Below, piece by piece: positions 33,617-41,733 of a stretch of 47,834 nucleotides of DNA. The translations under genes and the position numbers were made by a program. Numbering within the stretch: position 1 is the stretch's first letter; each line of letters begins with the position of its first letter. The notes beneath the pieces were generated by a model. It was not told where the DNA came from, did not search any database, and saw only the letters and a program-made list of their open reading frames with translations. Source of the stretch: Clostridiales bacterium (GTDB lineage Bacteria; Bacillota; Clostridia; Christensenellales; Aristaeellaceae); the NCBI GenBank assembly GCA_012837525.1, contig DUQZ01000093.1, positions 1-47,834 of the forward strand. Reading direction: 5' to 3'.

Positions 33617-33865
33617 TTACTCGAATTCTTCCGCCTGCCGCTCCATGTTTTCCACCACGATGTCATAGATCTCGCCCAGGGAGGCGCAGTACTCCAGCAC
33701 TTCCCAGGGCTTGTTGGTGTGGAAGTGGATTTTGATCAGCTCCTCATCCCCCACCGCCAGCAGGCAGTCGCCCTCAAAGTTGTTTGTGAAATACTCGGTA
33801 ATCTTGTCCTCGTCCAGGTCCGTCCCCTCAATCAAGGTTTGCACATCAAACTTGAATTCCAGCAT
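33617..33865 (-). CDS. Stand-alone FakA/DAK2 middle-domain-like protein, 82 residues
   Basis: The sequence GDCLLAVGDEELIKIHFHTN followed by KPWEVLEYCASLGEIYDIVV and ENMERQ closely follows the segment linking the DAK2 (kinase) and C-terminal domains of FakA/YloV, the ATP subunit of fatty-acid kinase. Here it is a complete small gene with its own AGGAGG site, not a fragment of a visible longer reading frame. It has no kinase ATP-binding motif. Its partner is unknown. It lies 15 bases after the DsbA-like gene. Confidence 0.65.
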   Translation of the reverse strand: MLEFKFDVQTLIEGTDLDEDKITEYFTNNFEGDCLLAVGDEELIKIHFHTNKPWEVLEYCASLGEIYDIVVENMERQAEEFE

Positions 33866-33880
33866 AGGCCGCCTCCTTAT

Positions 33881-34513
33881 TTATTGATTCGCCGCTTTTT
33901 TGAGGTTGTCCAGGTAGTCCTGCAGGGTTAAATCCCCGGAGAAATGGTGCTTGCCGTCCACCACATAATAGGGCACATAGTCAATGACCATCTCGCGGGC
34001 GATGCCGTCATCCGCCAGCACCTCCTGATGAAAACGATCAGAATCCAGCACCGCGCGGGCTTCCGCTTCATCCAGCCCCACTTCCCTGGCTACGCGCAGC
34101 AGCACCCGGTGGTCGCTGAGGAGGACGCCTTCTTCAAACAGCAACTCCTGGGCGCGGCGGAAGAGCTCGTTCCCCAGGCCCTTGGTTTTGGCGTACTGCA
34201 GCAGGCGGTGCGGGTCCATCATGCGGGCATAGCGCGCGCCAGCCATGTCCAGTTTCAGGCCGTCGCCCCTGGCTTCCTCCGCCAGGTCCTCAAAGCCCTT
34301 TAAAATGTCGTCAATTTCCCCGCCGTATTCCAGCTGCACGTGCTCGGCCATGCTGACGCCATCGGGCTCGTCGCTGTCCAGGTTCAGCAAAAAACTGCGC
34401 GGGATGACCTGCGCCTGCTCCGCAAGGCCCAGCTGCTTGAGCGCCACGTTCAAGCGCTCCTTCCCGATAAGGCAATAGGGGCAATGAAAGTCTGCCCATG
34501 CTTCGATCTTCAT
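33881..34513 (-). CDS. DsbA-family oxidoreductase (FrnE-like)
   Basis: A 210-residue thioredoxin-fold protein without signal peptide, hence cytoplasmic. Active site CPYC (Cys11, Cys14) in DFHCPYCLIGKE; MDPHRLLQYAK, the helical insert, GIAREMVIDYVPYYVVDGKH and the C-terminal HHFSGDLTLQDYLDNL agree with the FrnE/DsbA-2 group, which include stress-related thiol oxidoreductases and dithiol isomerases. The start at 34513 has GGAGTG upstream. Confidence 0.9.
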   Translation of the reverse strand: MKIEAWADFHCPYCLIGKERLNVALKQLGLAEQAQVIPRSFLLNLDSDEPDGVSMAEHVQLEYGGEIDDILKGFEDLAEEARGDGLKLDMAGARYARMMDPHRLLQYAKTKGLGNELFRRAQELLFEEGVLLSDHRVLLRVAREVGLDEAEARAVLDSDRFHQEVLADDGIAREMVIDYVPYYVVDGKHHFSGDLTLQDYLDNLKKAANQ

Positions 34514-34599
34514 ACATTCACTCCTGCGCGCTTTGATTTGTGATATACAGCGCCACTCATTGTATACCCAAAGCGGGCAGGGACCTAACCCCGCACGCA

Positions 34600-34633
34600 G
34601 AAAAGCCCCTGCAGCAAACAGTGGCAAGGGCCT
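34600..34633 (-). terminator. Terminator of the secreted helical protein gene
   Basis: GCCCTTGC and GCAGGGGC pair (one G-U) and are followed on the minus strand by TTTTCTG; downstream of the 165-residue secreted protein. Confidence 0.6.
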
Positions 34634-34658
34634 TCAATTTTCCGTTCAGGTTGGTGAA

Positions 34659-35156
34659 TCAGTTACCGGGCACGGCTTCCTCGGTGGGCACAGGCGCGGT
34701 GTCCGGGGTGTTCAGGCAGGGGCAGTCCTGCATGCGCCTGCCGCGGAACTGCTGGGCCATTTTGCCCTTTCCCCTGCCCTGCATGCGCTGGTTCATTCCG
34801 CGCATGCCGCCATCCTGCCAGTTTTGGCGCAGGTTTTGGGCGCGCTCGCCCGCAAGCGTTGTCAGCAAGGCTTTGACATCCGCAGCGGTCAGCTTGTCCA
34901 GGGTCAAAAAGGCCTGGATGATGCGCAGTTGCAGTCCGGGGTTGGCTGCCTTGAAGGCGTCCAGGTTGCCCTGCGCGATGAGCAGTTCCTCAAAGGTCTG
35001 CCCATTTTCCAGCTTCAGCGCAAGCGCCGCTTCAAGCCCGGTTGGCTGGGTGGCTTCCGTAACCTCTGCTGGCTGCGCGGCCTCCTCCGCCACAGCGGCG
35101 CTCATCATGCCCAGCGCCAGCATCATAACAAGTGCCAGTGTCATCATTCTTTTCAT
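34659..35156 (-). CDS. Secreted small protein next to a two-component system
   Basis: A 165-residue protein with a signal peptide (KRMMTLALVMMLALGMMSAAVA), a helical central part (ALKLENGQTFEELLIAQGNL, then LTLDKLTAADVKALLTTLAG) and a Met/Arg/Gly-rich C-terminal part (GMRGMNQRMQGRGKGKMAQQ) ending with a CPC motif (MQDCPCLN). The family is not recognised. It resembles in general style the Spy/CpxP-type helical envelope proteins, though without a convincing LTxxQ motif. It is divergent from an OmpR/histidine kinase pair, a common place for a target or accessory of the system. The ATG at 35156 has GGAGG upstream. Confidence 0.7.
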   Translation of the reverse strand: MKRMMTLALVMMLALGMMSAAVAEEAAQPAEVTEATQPTGLEAALALKLENGQTFEELLIAQGNLDAFKAANPGLQLRIIQAFLTLDKLTAADVKALLTTLAGERAQNLRQNWQDGGMRGMNQRMQGRGKGKMAQQFRGRRMQDCPCLNTPDTAPVPTEEAVPGN

Positions 35157-35295
35157 GGGTGTTTCCTCCATTTTTATTTGCCAGCTGTCCTGGCAGTTAT
35201 GATGATAGCGGGCAATTGTGGCAAAAATAGGGCAAAAAACATCTGTTTTTGTGACAGACGAAGACCTGCAACACAGTTATGACACAAATGAAAGG

Positions 35296-35301
35296 TACAA
35301 T
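35296..35301 (+). promoter_or_regulatory. Possible -10 element of the two-component operon
   Basis: TACAAT (GGTACAATC) about 25 bases before the response regulator start. The -35 region is poor, and TGACA occurs twice upstream, which could be an activator site. Confidence 0.35.
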
Positions 35302-35323
35302 CTAACTGAAGGGAGTGACATGT

Positions 35324-36016
35324 ATGCGGATGCTGATCGCGGATGACCACCAGCAAATTACCCAGGTGCTGGCTGCCTACGCCAAAAAAGAAGGCTTTGA
35401 GACCATCATCGCCAACGACGGCGCGCAGGCGCTGGCATTAGCCACTGAAGAAGACCCTGACATCATCCTGCTGGACGTGATGATGCCCAGGATGGACGGC
35501 TTTGAGGTGTGCCGGCGCATCCGCGCTGTTTCCGCCGTGCCCATTATCATGATTACTGCCCGCGGGGAGGACTTTGAGCGCATCATGGGCCTGGACATTG
35601 GGGCGGATGACTACATCGTCAAGCCCTTCTCGCCCACGGAGGTGATGGCTCGGGTGCGCGCGGTGCTGCGCCGGGCGGATGTGAAACAGGACAGCCAGCC
35701 TGAGGGCATGAAGCGCGGCAAGCTGATCCTGCGCATGGATACGGCGGATGTAAGCGTGGACGGCCAAAAAATCCCCCTGACCAAAAAGGAGATGGATCTG
35801 CTGTACACACTGGCGGACAAGCCCGGCCGTGTGTTTACGCGCGAGCAATTGCTGGACAGCCTGTGGGGCTATGACTACTTCGGTGACAGCCGCACGGTGG
35901 ACTCCCACATCAAGCGCCTGCGGGCCAAGCTGGATGTGACGGACAAGCCGGGGTTTTCCATCCGCACAGTCTGGGGCCGCGGCTATCAGTTTGAGGTGAC
36001 CGATGATGAAGCTTAA
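35324..36016 (+). CDS. OmpR/PhoB-family response regulator
   Basis: A 230-residue regulator. The receiver domain has the phospho-acceptor Asp in IILLDVMMPRMDGFEVC (about residue 51), acidic DD near residue 8, Thr in MITARGED and Lys in YIVKPFSP. The C-terminal winged helix includes LTKKEMDLLYTLADKPGRVF, REQLLDSLWGYDYFGD and RTVDSHIKRLRAKL. The start at 35324 has GGGAG upstream; an in-frame GTG at 35315 is less likely. Its end overlaps the kinase gene by 14 bases. Target genes may include the divergent secreted protein. Confidence 0.93.
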   Translation: MRMLIADDHQQITQVLAAYAKKEGFETIIANDGAQALALATEEDPDIILLDVMMPRMDGFEVCRRIRAVSAVPIIMITARGEDFERIMGLDIGADDYIVKPFSPTEVMARVRAVLRRADVKQDSQPEGMKRGKLILRMDTADVSVDGQKIPLTKKEMDLLYTLADKPGRVFTREQLLDSLWGYDYFGDSRTVDSHIKRLRAKLDVTDKPGFSIRTVWGRGYQFEVTDDEA

Positions 36017-37439
36017 AATTACCGGCAAGCTGATGGCCTACTTCGCGCTGGCGCTGCTCCTCTTTGGCCTGGTGCTGGGCCTCCTCTTCACTGTGATGTT
36101 CCGGGATTTCAGCGCGCATGTGTACCAGGACAACCTGACCAAGCGGGCAGAGCGGATTGCGGACAGTCTGTCTTCCCTCACCCACGGGCGCGACCGGCCC
36201 CAGGGCGGCATGGGCAACACGATGCGCCTGCTCAGCGAAGCCGCGGATACCGACATCTGGTTGGTGGACCGCAAAGCGCGCACCGTCACCGTGGGCCGTC
36301 GCCCGCGCCCGGTGGAATACAGCCAGCTGCCGCCGGACGCGGACAAGCTGCTGGGTGAGGTGTTTGAGGGCAAGACCGCGCACAGCCGCGCCTTTTCCGG
36401 CATGCTGGAGCAGGCCACCATCACCGTGGCGGCGCCGGTGTTGGATACAGATGGACGGGTAGCCCTGGCGCTGCTGCTGCATGGCACCGCGGAAGGTACG
36501 GACGCTGCCGCGCGCGAAGGCCTGAAGCTGCTGCTGGTATCCGGACTGTTTGCCCTGATCCTCGCAAGCGCGGCCGTGGCCCTGCTCTCACACCACTTCA
36601 TCCGGCCCATCAAGGCCATGCAGGTGGCGGCCAACCACATGGCGCAGGGGGATTACGCGGTGCAGGTGGAGGATACGCGCCGGGATGAGCTGGGCGCCCT
36701 GGCCCAGGACTTGAACAGGCTGTCGCGCAGCCTGCTGGATGCCCAGGCGCAAAGCCAGGCGGAGGAGACACGCCGGCGGCACTTCATGGCCAAGGTATCG
36801 CATGAACTGCGCACCCCGGTCACTGTGCTGCAAAGCACGCTGGAAGCGCTAAAGGACGGAGTGATTACGAACCCTGATGACATCAAACGGCACCAAGAGG
36901 GCATGCTGAAGGAAACCCTGCACCTCAAGCGTATGGTGCAGGACTTGCTGGATCTGTCCCGCATGCAAAGCCCCGGCTATGCCTTTGAGCAAGCGCAGGT
37001 AGATCTGACCGCGCTGATAGCGGATGTGGCCCGCACCGCGCAGGCGCTGGGCGAGGACAAAGCCTTGGTGGTTGAAACCGCCATCGCGGATGTGCCCGCA
37101 ATCACCGGGGACGCCACCCGATTGCGCCAGTTGATGCTGATCCTGGTGGATAACGCGGTGCGCGTCAGCCCCAGGGAAGGCTTCTTGCGCTTTGAGCTGG
37201 CGCAAACAGCGCAAGGCATCCGTTTCACGCTGACGGACCAGGGGCCGGGCATCCCGGACGCCCTGCTCCCCCACCTGTTTGACGCCTTCCGCACAGGCGA
37301 GGCGGACGGCGTGCATCCCCAGGGAACCGGGCTGGGGCTGGCCATCGCCAGGGAGATTGCCCAGCGCCACGGCGCAGTCATCACAGCAAAAAACACGGCA
37401 GATGGCGGGGCGGTCTTTACAGTGCTGTTCCCGGGGTGA
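36003..37439 (+). CDS. Sensor histidine kinase
   Basis: A 478-residue membrane kinase, partner of the overlapping response regulator. First helix about 11-31, an outside sensor domain of about 150 residues, a second helix (about 178-200), a HAMP linker (AMQVAANHMAQGDYAVQVED), then HisKA with the phospho-accepting His in VSHELRTPVTVL (about 265), and HATPase boxes: N-box DNAVRVSP (about 383), G1 DQGPGIPD (about 412), G2 GTGLGLAIA (about 441). Signal unknown. GAGGTGACC before the ATG lies inside the upstream gene. Confidence 0.93.
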   Translation: MMKLKITGKLMAYFALALLLFGLVLGLLFTVMFRDFSAHVYQDNLTKRAERIADSLSSLTHGRDRPQGGMGNTMRLLSEAADTDIWLVDRKARTVTVGRRPRPVEYSQLPPDADKLLGEVFEGKTAHSRAFSGMLEQATITVAAPVLDTDGRVALALLLHGTAEGTDAAAREGLKLLLVSGLFALILASAAVALLSHHFIRPIKAMQVAANHMAQGDYAVQVEDTRRDELGALAQDLNRLSRSLLDAQAQSQAEETRRRHFMAKVSHELRTPVTVLQSTLEALKDGVITNPDDIKRHQEGMLKETLHLKRMVQDLLDLSRMQSPGYAFEQAQVDLTALIADVARTAQALGEDKALVVETAIADVPAITGDATRLRQLMLILVDNAVRVSPREGFLRFELAQTAQGIRFTLTDQGPGIPDALLPHLFDAFRTGEADGVHPQGTGLGLAIAREIAQRHGAVITAKNTADGGAVFTVLFPG

Positions 37440-37462
37440 TACCGTTCACACTACAATCATCA

Positions 37463-37488
37463 GCCGGGCGGATGCGCGCCCGGTTTTT
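37463..37488 (+). terminator. Terminator of the two-component operon
   Basis: CCGGGCG and CGCGCCCGG stem followed by TTTTT on the plus strand, 24 bases after the kinase stop. Confidence 0.75.
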
Positions 37489-37498
37489 ATGTGTATAG

Positions 37499-37535
37499 AA
37501 AACCGCCCGCCAGGCGATTGCCTGACGGGCGGCGG
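37499..37535 (-). terminator. Terminator of nifJ
   Basis: CCGCCCGTCAGG and CCTGGCGGGCGG pair around a 6-base loop and are followed by TTTTCTAT on the minus strand, 18 bases after the nifJ stop. Confidence 0.8.
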
Positions 37536-37553
37536 TTGGTTGGTAGGTTCTGC

Positions 37554-40500
37554 TTATTCGACGCCGGCCAGTTTCTTGAGGTTGGCCAGGCGCATGGCCG
37601 CTTCTTCCTCGGACTGCTCAAACAGGGGTTCTGCCTGATCCGGGAAGGCGCGCAGCAGGGAGGTGTAGCGCACTTCGCCCTTGATGAAGTCCTGGTAGCT
37701 CTCGGTGGGATCCTTGCTGTCGATGATCAGCGGGTTCTTGCCCTCATCCGCCAGCTGCGGGTTGTACCGGTAGAGGTTCCAGTAGCCGGAGGCAACCGCC
37801 TTGCGGGTCTCGGCCTGGGAGAAGGACATGTTGATGCCGTGGTTGATGCAGGGGCTGTAGGCGATGATGAGGGAGGGGCCGTCATAGGCTTCCGCCTCGT
37901 TGAACGCCTTGAGCACCTGGTTGTAGTTGGCGCTCATGGATACATGGGCGACGTAGACATAGCCGTAGCTCATGGCCATCATGCCCAGGTCCTTCTTGCG
38001 GGTGCGCTTGCCGGCCGCGGCAAACTTGGCCACAGAGCCGGTGGGCGTGGCCTTGGAAGCCTGGCCGCCGGTGTTGGAGTAGACTTCGGTGTCCAGCACG
38101 AGGATGTTGACGTCCTCATTAGCGGCCAGCACGTGGTCCAGCCCGCCGTAGCCGATGTCATAGGCCCAGCCGTCGCCGCCGATAATCCAGACGGATTTCT
38201 TGGCCAGCATGTCGGCATGCTTGAGCACGTAGCGCGCATCATCGCAGGTGGCGCAGGTGCAGGGCTCGCCGTCCATGGTAACACCGGCTTCACAGGCAGC
38301 CTTTAGTTTCTCGCCAGCGATCTTGGAGGCGTCTGCGTCCTTCATGACGTCCAGCCACTCACGGCCGGCTTCCTTGATGGCCGCGTCGGTGTCGTCCTTG
38401 TTGATGAGGGACTCCACCTTCTCGGCCAGTTTGGCACGGCGCTGGGTGTAGGCCAGGTTCATGCCAAAGCCGAACTCTGCGTTGTCTTCAAACAGGCTGT
38501 TTGCCCAGGCGGGACCGTGGCCCTTGCTGTTGACGGTGTAGGGCACCGTGGGGCTGGAACCGCCGTAGATGGAGGTGCAGCCGGTGGCATTGGCGATGAC
38601 CATGCGGTCACCGAACAGCTGGGTGGCCAGCTTGATGTAGGGCGTCTCGCCGCAGCCGGCGCAGGCGCCGGAGAACTCAAACAGCGGCTTGATGAACTGG
38701 GCGCCGCGCACGGTGTTCTTGTTGTGCTTGATGCGGTCGTCCGGCAGGTTGATGGCGAACTCCCAGTTCTTTTCCTGATGGCGCTGGGAATCCAGCGGTT
38801 TCATCTGCAGCGCCTTGGTCTTGGCGGGGCACACTTCGTAGCAGTTGCCGCAGCCGGTGCAGTCCAGGGGGCTGATCTGAATGCGGAAATCGTTGCCGGC
38901 ATAGTCCTTGCCGATGGCGGGCTTGGTCTCAAAGCCCTCGGGGCGCTCGGCGCCGGACTCAATTAAGAAGGGACGGATAACGGCGTGCGGGCACACCATG
39001 GAACACTGGTTGCACTGGATGCAGTGCTCAATCTGCCACTCGGGCACGTTGACCGCGATGCCGCGCTTCTCATACTGCGTGGTGGCGGTGGGCACGCGTC
39101 CGCCCGGATCAAAGGCGGAGACGGGCAGGGAATCGCCGGCCTGGCCCAGGATGGGCTTGGCAACGCCGTCGAAATACTCGGTCGCCTCGATCTTCATGGG
39201 CACAGCGCCAGTCTGGGTATCCAGCCAGGACGCGGGGATCTTGACCTCGCGCAGCTCGGCGGCGGCGCCGTCAATCACAGCCCAGTTGGCCTTGACAACC
39301 TTGTCGCCGCGGCGGCCGTAGGTGGCCTTGGCGTAGTCCTTCATGTACTTCTCGGCCTGGGCGTAGGGGATGATGTTGGCCAGCTTGAAGAAGGCGGCCT
39401 GCATGATGGTGTTGATGCGGGAGCCCATGCCGTGCTTGGCGGCCAGGGAGATCGCGTCAATCACGTACAGCTTGGCCTTTTTCTTGGCCAACTCACGCTT
39501 CATGGAGGCGGGCAGGCGCTCGTCCAGCTCCTCTTCTGTCCAGGGGCAGTTGAGCAGGAAGGTGCCGCCGCGTTTTAAGTGACCCACCATGTCATACTGG
39601 GTGACATAGGCCGGGTTGTGGCAGGCGACGAAGTTGGCGTCGTCAATCTGGTAGGTGCTCTGGATGGGATCCTTGCCAAAGCGCAGATGGCTGACGGTGA
39701 GGCCGCCGGACTTCTTGGAGTCATAGGCGAAATAGGCCTGCACGTTGAGCTTGGTGTGATCGCCGATGATCTTGATGGAGTTCTTGTTGGCGCCAACGGT
39801 GCCGTCGCTGCCCAGGCCGTAGAACTTGCAGGACACGGTGCCTTCGGGCGCGGCGTTGAACTGGCGGCCCAGGGCCAGGGAGGAGTTGCTTACGTCGTCG
39901 GTGATGCCCACGGTGAAGTGGTTCTTCGGACGGGCCTTGGCCATGTTGTCATACACAGCCTTGACCATGGTGGGGGTGAACTCCTTGCTGGAGAGGCCAT
40001 AGCGGCCGCCCAGGACGGTGATGTCATTGCGGCCGGCTTCCGCCAGCGCGGTATGCACATCGGTGTAGAGCGGATCGCCCAGCGCGCCGGGTTCCTTGGT
40101 GCGGTCCATGACGGACAGGCGCTTCACGGTCTTGGGCAGGGCCTTTAAGAAGACATCCGCGGCGAAGGGGCGATACAGGCGCACCTTGAGCACGCCCAGC
40201 TTCTTGCCCTTGCGGTTGAGGGCGGTCACGGTCTCGTGCACGGTCTCCGCGCCGGAGCCCATGATGATGATGACATCCTCGGCTTCCGGATCGCCCACAT
40301 AGTCAAACAGCTTGTAGGAGCGGCCGGTGAGTTTTTTCACCTGCTTCATGCACTCCTCCACAATGCCGGGCACGGCCTTGTAGTAGGGGTTGGCCGCTTC
40401 GCGGTTCTGGAAGAAGACGTCCGGGTTCTGGGCGGTACCGCTCTGATGCGGCTTCTCGGGGCTTAGGGCACGCTCACGGAAGGCGTCCACCTTGTCCCAG

Positions 40501-41087
40501 TCCACCAGCTTCTTGATGTCCTCATAGGAGATCTCCTCGATCTTCTGGAACTCGTGGCTGGTGCGGAAGCCGTCAAAGAAGTGCAGGAAGGGCACAGAGG
40601 ACTTGAGGGTGGCCAGGTGCGCAACCAGGGCCATGTCCTGGGCTTCCTGAACGGAGCTGGACGCCAGCATGGCAAAGCCGGTCTGGCGGCAGGCCATGAC
40701 GTCGGAGTGGTCGCCGAAGATGGACAGGGCGTGGGTGGCGATGGTCCGGGCAGACACGTGGAAGACGGTGGGCAGCAGTTCGCCCGCGATCTTGTACATG
40801 TTGGGGATCATCAGCAAGAGGCCCTGGGAGGCGGTATAGGTGGTGGTCATGGCGCCGGCCGCGAGGGAGCCGTGCACCGCGCCAGCCGCGCCGCCTTCGC
40901 TTTGCATCTCCGCCACACGGACCGTTTGTCCAAACAGGTTCTTCCGTCCATGCGCGGACCATTCGTCCACATACTCCGCCATCGTGGATGAGGGGGTGAT
41001 GGGGTAAATGGCTGCTACATCAGAAAACGCGTACGCGATGTGGCTGACAGCACCGCTGCCGTCAATGGTGGTCATTTTTTTTGCCAT
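37554..41087 (-). CDS. nifJ: Pyruvate:ferredoxin (flavodoxin) oxidoreductase
   Basis: A single-chain PFOR of 1177 residues, which oxidises pyruvate with CoA to acetyl-CoA and CO2 and reduces ferredoxin; the core of anaerobic fermentation. Domain order is the classical one: N-terminal pyrimidine-binding domain (YPITPSSTMAEYVDEW), domain III (GRYGLSSKEFTP), 4Fe-4S ferredoxin insert with CIQCNQCSMVCP (about 690) and CTGCGNCYEVCP (about 742), then the TPP domain with the proximal cluster CAGCGE (about 809), NATGCTSIYGG (about 837) and YSPCINHG (about 1080). AGGAGGAAATC precedes the ATG. It has its own strong promoter and terminator, so it is monocistronic, divergent from padR. Confidence 0.97.
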   Translation of the reverse strand: MAKKMTTIDGSGAVSHIAYAFSDVAAIYPITPSSTMAEYVDEWSAHGRKNLFGQTVRVAEMQSEGGAAGAVHGSLAAGAMTTTYTASQGLLLMIPNMYKIAGELLPTVFHVSARTIATHALSIFGDHSDVMACRQTGFAMLASSSVQEAQDMALVAHLATLKSSVPFLHFFDGFRTSHEFQKIEEISYEDIKKLVDWDKVDAFRERALSPEKPHQSGTAQNPDVFFQNREAANPYYKAVPGIVEECMKQVKKLTGRSYKLFDYVGDPEAEDVIIIMGSGAETVHETVTALNRKGKKLGVLKVRLYRPFAADVFLKALPKTVKRLSVMDRTKEPGALGDPLYTDVHTALAEAGRNDITVLGGRYGLSSKEFTPTMVKAVYDNMAKARPKNHFTVGITDDVSNSSLALGRQFNAAPEGTVSCKFYGLGSDGTVGANKNSIKIIGDHTKLNVQAYFAYDSKKSGGLTVSHLRFGKDPIQSTYQIDDANFVACHNPAYVTQYDMVGHLKRGGTFLLNCPWTEEELDERLPASMKRELAKKKAKLYVIDAISLAAKHGMGSRINTIMQAAFFKLANIIPYAQAEKYMKDYAKATYGRRGDKVVKANWAVIDGAAAELREVKIPASWLDTQTGAVPMKIEATEYFDGVAKPILGQAGDSLPVSAFDPGGRVPTATTQYEKRGIAVNVPEWQIEHCIQCNQCSMVCPHAVIRPFLIESGAERPEGFETKPAIGKDYAGNDFRIQISPLDCTGCGNCYEVCPAKTKALQMKPLDSQRHQEKNWEFAINLPDDRIKHNKNTVRGAQFIKPLFEFSGACAGCGETPYIKLATQLFGDRMVIANATGCTSIYGGSSPTVPYTVNSKGHGPAWANSLFEDNAEFGFGMNLAYTQRRAKLAEKVESLINKDDTDAAIKEAGREWLDVMKDADASKIAGEKLKAACEAGVTMDGEPCTCATCDDARYVLKHADMLAKKSVWIIGGDGWAYDIGYGGLDHVLAANEDVNILVLDTEVYSNTGGQASKATPTGSVAKFAAAGKRTRKKDLGMMAMSYGYVYVAHVSMSANYNQVLKAFNEAEAYDGPSLIIAYSPCINHGINMSFSQAETRKAVASGYWNLYRYNPQLADEGKNPLIIDSKDPTESYQDFIKGEVRYTSLLRAFPDQAEPLFEQSEEEAAMRLANLKKLAGVE

Positions 41088-41154
41088 GATTTCCTCCTGG
41101 TATTTCTATCTTTGAACCCGCGAAGCGGGATTTCAAGCGGTTTTCAACCGTCCA

Positions 41155-41184
41155 AGTATAGCGAGTTTTGGGGTAGATTGTCAA
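41155..41184 (-). promoter_or_regulatory. nifJ: Strong sigma-A promoter of nifJ
   Basis: TTGACA (41179-41184), an 18-nt spacer and TATACT (41155-41160) on the minus strand, about 68 bases before the start codon. The leader holds small hairpins, CCCGCTTCGCGGG among them. Confidence 0.75.
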
Positions 41185-41257
41185 GGATTTCGCGCGGAAG
41201 CGCACGCTCCAATATGCCTTGATAAATCTATCTTTTTTGACATTCCTGAAAACTTCC

Positions 41258-41295
41258 CGTCAAAATTTTACGAATTTTTGCGTGAATTTTTGACG
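41258..41295. promoter_or_regulatory. Long imperfect inverted repeat between nifJ and padR
   Basis: CGTCAAAATTTTACG (41258-41272) and CGTGAATTTTTGACG (41281-41295) match as inverted repeats at 13 of 15 positions, with 8 bases between. The site lies about 75 bases upstream of the nifJ -35 box and about 50 bases from the padR -35 box in an A+T-rich 313-base intergenic region. A regulator site for one or both genes is inferred. Confidence 0.45.
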
Positions 41296-41344
41296 AAAAC
41301 GGGCAGCGAAAACAAAGTTTGCCGCAAAATTTGATTTTACAAAA

Positions 41345-41373
41345 TTGACTATCGTACTACGATATAGTAAACT
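41345..41373 (+). promoter_or_regulatory. padR promoter with an embedded near-perfect dyad
   Basis: TTGACT (41345-41350), a 17-nt spacer and TAAACT (41368-41373). The spacer is filled by ACTATCGTACTACGATATAGT (41348-41368; 21 bases), a dyad around ATCGTA/TACGAT of the form PadR proteins bind, suggesting autorepression. Confidence 0.6.
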
Positions 41374-41400
41374 GTGATTATTACGTCACGGAGAGGTCTT

Positions 41401-41733
41401 ATGACACAAATTCCAAAGCGCCTGCGCGCGATCTACTGCCCCATGAGCGAGCCCACCTTCTACCTGCTACTTTTGATGCAGGAGCCCAACTACGGCTACA
41501 GCATCATCCAGGAGGCAAGCGACCTCACCGGCGGGGAGGTGGTCTTCAGCCCAGGCACCTTATATGGCGGCATCAAAAAACTGCTGGCGGACGGCTTGAT
41601 CCAACTGGATCACGCGGAAAACCGCCGCAAGCTGTATATCCTGACCGAACTGGGCGAAGCCCTTTTAAAGATAGAAAAAAGGCGCATACTGCGCCTGTGC
41701 GCCAACGCGCAGGGGGAGGCCTACCGGGATTAG
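41401..41733 (+). CDS. PadR-family transcriptional regulator
   Basis: A 110-residue winged-helix regulator: EPTFYLLLLMQEPNYGYSI, then IIQEASDLTGG and FSPGTLYGGIKKLLADGLIQ give the HTH and wing, and ENRRKLYILTELGEALLKIE the start of the C-terminal dimerisation helix, as in the short PadR-s1 type. The ATG at 41401 has GGAGAG upstream. Its promoter contains a PadR-like dyad. PadR repressors often sense aromatic or toxic compounds; the ligand is unknown. Its stop overlaps that of the convergent lipid-kinase gene by 4 bases. Confidence 0.9.
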   Translation: MTQIPKRLRAIYCPMSEPTFYLLLLMQEPNYGYSIIQEASDLTGGEVVFSPGTLYGGIKKLLADGLIQLDHAENRRKLYILTELGEALLKIEKRRILRLCANAQGEAYRD

